From Flavobacterium sp. (GTDB taxonomy: Bacteria; Bacteroidota; Bacteroidia; Flavobacteriales; Flavobacteriaceae), in assembly GCA_014377455.1 (NCBI GenBank), contig JACMPO010000199.1:1-33104 (forward strand): a DNA stretch of 33,104 nt, written 5' to 3'. Under the pieces are notes generated by a model, which saw only the letters and a list, made by a program, of their open reading frames with translations, was not told the origin of the DNA and made no database searches. The position numbers and the translations under genes are program-made. This document shows, in pieces, positions 32,397 through 33,104 of this stretch (positions within the stretch are counted from its first letter, which is position 1; the number at the start of each line of letters is the position of its first letter).

Positions 32397-33104
32397 ATGA
32401 GAAAATTAATTTTACTAGCATTTTTGCTTCCATCACTCTTTTATGCTCAAAAACCAATTTTTACAACAGCAAAAGTAAAAGCAGCAAGTGTATATTTCAA
32501 TGCTGCCGATTTATCGGAAACAGCAAGTGTAAATTTGCCGGTTGGCACAAGTGAAATTGTGATTAAAAATGTAGCTAATTATCTTAATGAAAACACTATC
32601 CAAATAGGAACACCAAGTTCGGTAACGGTTTTATCAGTTCAATTCACTACAAATTATATTTCAGAATTTGAAGTAGATGAGACTAATCCAGCGATTAAAA
32701 AAGTAAGAGACAGCATCACATTTGTTCAAAAAGAAATTAAAAGAATTCAAATTTTAACCAATTCTACTTCTCAAACCGTTGCTTTATTAGATGCTAATCA
32801 AACCGTTGCAGGATCAAATTCGGGTCTAAATGTTACTGAATTGATGAAACTTGTGGATTATTACAAAACTAAAAGAACAGAACTCAACAATGCGATTACA
32901 GATTTAAACGAAAAAGAAGAAAATTACAATAAAAAGTTAAAATTACTTAATGATAAATTAGAGTTGAATACTCAAAAAGAAGAAAAATCGTCTTCCGGTA
33001 AATTGATTTTACAAGTCATGAATGAAATAGCAGGAACAGTTCTTTTGGACATTTCTTACATAACAAATACAGCGAGTTGGGCACCATTTTACGATTTAAG
33101 AGCA
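32397..33104 (+). CDS. MuiA/DUF4139-family protein, N-terminal part (cut by the window end)
   Basis: An open frame of 236 codons from the ATG at 32397 to the window end without a stop. It begins with a signal peptide (MRKLILLAFLLPSLFYAQ). An N-terminal domain resembling DUF4140 follows (AKVKAASVYFNAADLSETASVNLPVG-type strands, with LPVGTSEIVIKNV), then a coiled-coil segment (about 135-195, ELMKLVDYYKTKRTELNNAI and following) and the beginning of the DUF4139 domain (DISYITNTASWAPFYDLRA). The W-A-P-x-Y-D-L-R-A segment is the family hallmark. Members are annotated as mucoidy inhibitor MuiA-like; the biochemical role is unknown. The C-terminal part lies outside the window. Confidence 0.88.
   Translation, partial: MRKLILLAFLLPSLFYAQKPIFTTAKVKAASVYFNAADLSETASVNLPVGTSEIVIKNVANYLNENTIQIGTPSSVTVLSVQFTTNYISEFEVDETNPAIKKVRDSITFVQKEIKRIQILTNSTSQTVALLDANQTVAGSNSGLNVTELMKLVDYYKTKRTELNNAITDLNEKEENYNKKLKLLNDKLELNTQKEEKSSSGKLILQVMNEIAGTVLLDISYITNTASWAPFYDLRA

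Overview
The window is AT-rich chromosomal DNA from a member of the Flavobacteriia (Bacteroidota), most likely Flavobacterium or a close relative. The evidence is: several upstream regions carry the Bacteroidota-type promoter (TTG about 17-18 nt upstream of TAnnTTTG) and starts lack Shine-Dalgarno sequences; one secreted protein ends in a type IX secretion type A sorting domain; and several proteins belong to families largely confined to Flavobacteriia (DUF5687, DUF6427, DUF6341, DUF6646, DUF4301, DUF4254). I found no integrase, transposase, phage gene, CRISPR array, rRNA or tRNA. The region reads as ordinary core genome with a few odd gene architectures and small intergenic repeats.

Layout. 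1-422: a leftward promoter for a gene off the left edge, then a strictly 21-bp-periodic repeat array. 423-5952 (minus): a tightly packed operon transcribed as PPTase, dipeptide epimerase-like enzyme, PcrB/GGGP synthase, PnuC, NadR-type kinase fused to DUF4301, and ArfB. 5953-6219: divergent promoter region with a large inverted repeat. 6220-7536 (plus): ahcY. 7624-16884 (minus): polA, a SnoaL-like protein, an RsuA/RluB-type pseudouridine synthase, murI, an M1 metallopeptidase, an ABC ATPase and a DUF5687 permease. 17009-18061 (plus): PaaE-like ferredoxin reductase. 18175-19468 (minus): outer-membrane beta-barrel protein and PPP-type phosphatase. 19657-21027 (plus): TrhO with an extra C-terminal domain. 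21019-22456 (minus): a putative PD-(D/E)XK nuclease and DUF4254. 22534-24389: upp (+), DUF6427 (-), DUF6341 (+). 24381-25655 (minus): purD. 25784-33104 (plus): a T9SS-exported Asp-box protein, PaaK/CapK-like ligase, wecB, a secreted esterase-fold protein, radA, and the start of a MuiA/DUF4139 protein cut by the window end.

How the genes relate. The first operon joins NAD salvage (PnuC import, then an NR-kinase domain) to a DUF4301 module whose motifs resemble sugar-nucleotide pyrophosphorylases, plus an archaeal-type ether-lipid enzyme and a PPTase. The DUF5687 permease, ABC ATPase and M1 peptidase form a probable export operon. PaaK-like ligase and WecB suggest surface polysaccharide synthesis. 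The rest is housekeeping: replication and repair (polA, radA), cell wall (murI), ribosome rescue (arfB), tRNA and rRNA modification (trhO, pseudouridine synthase), nucleotide metabolism (upp, purD) and the methyl cycle (ahcY).

The strongest candidates for something undescribed are the NadR-kinase/DUF4301 fusion beside PnuC and the TrhO protein with a peptidase-U32-C-like tail. No complete novel defence or mobile system was evident.
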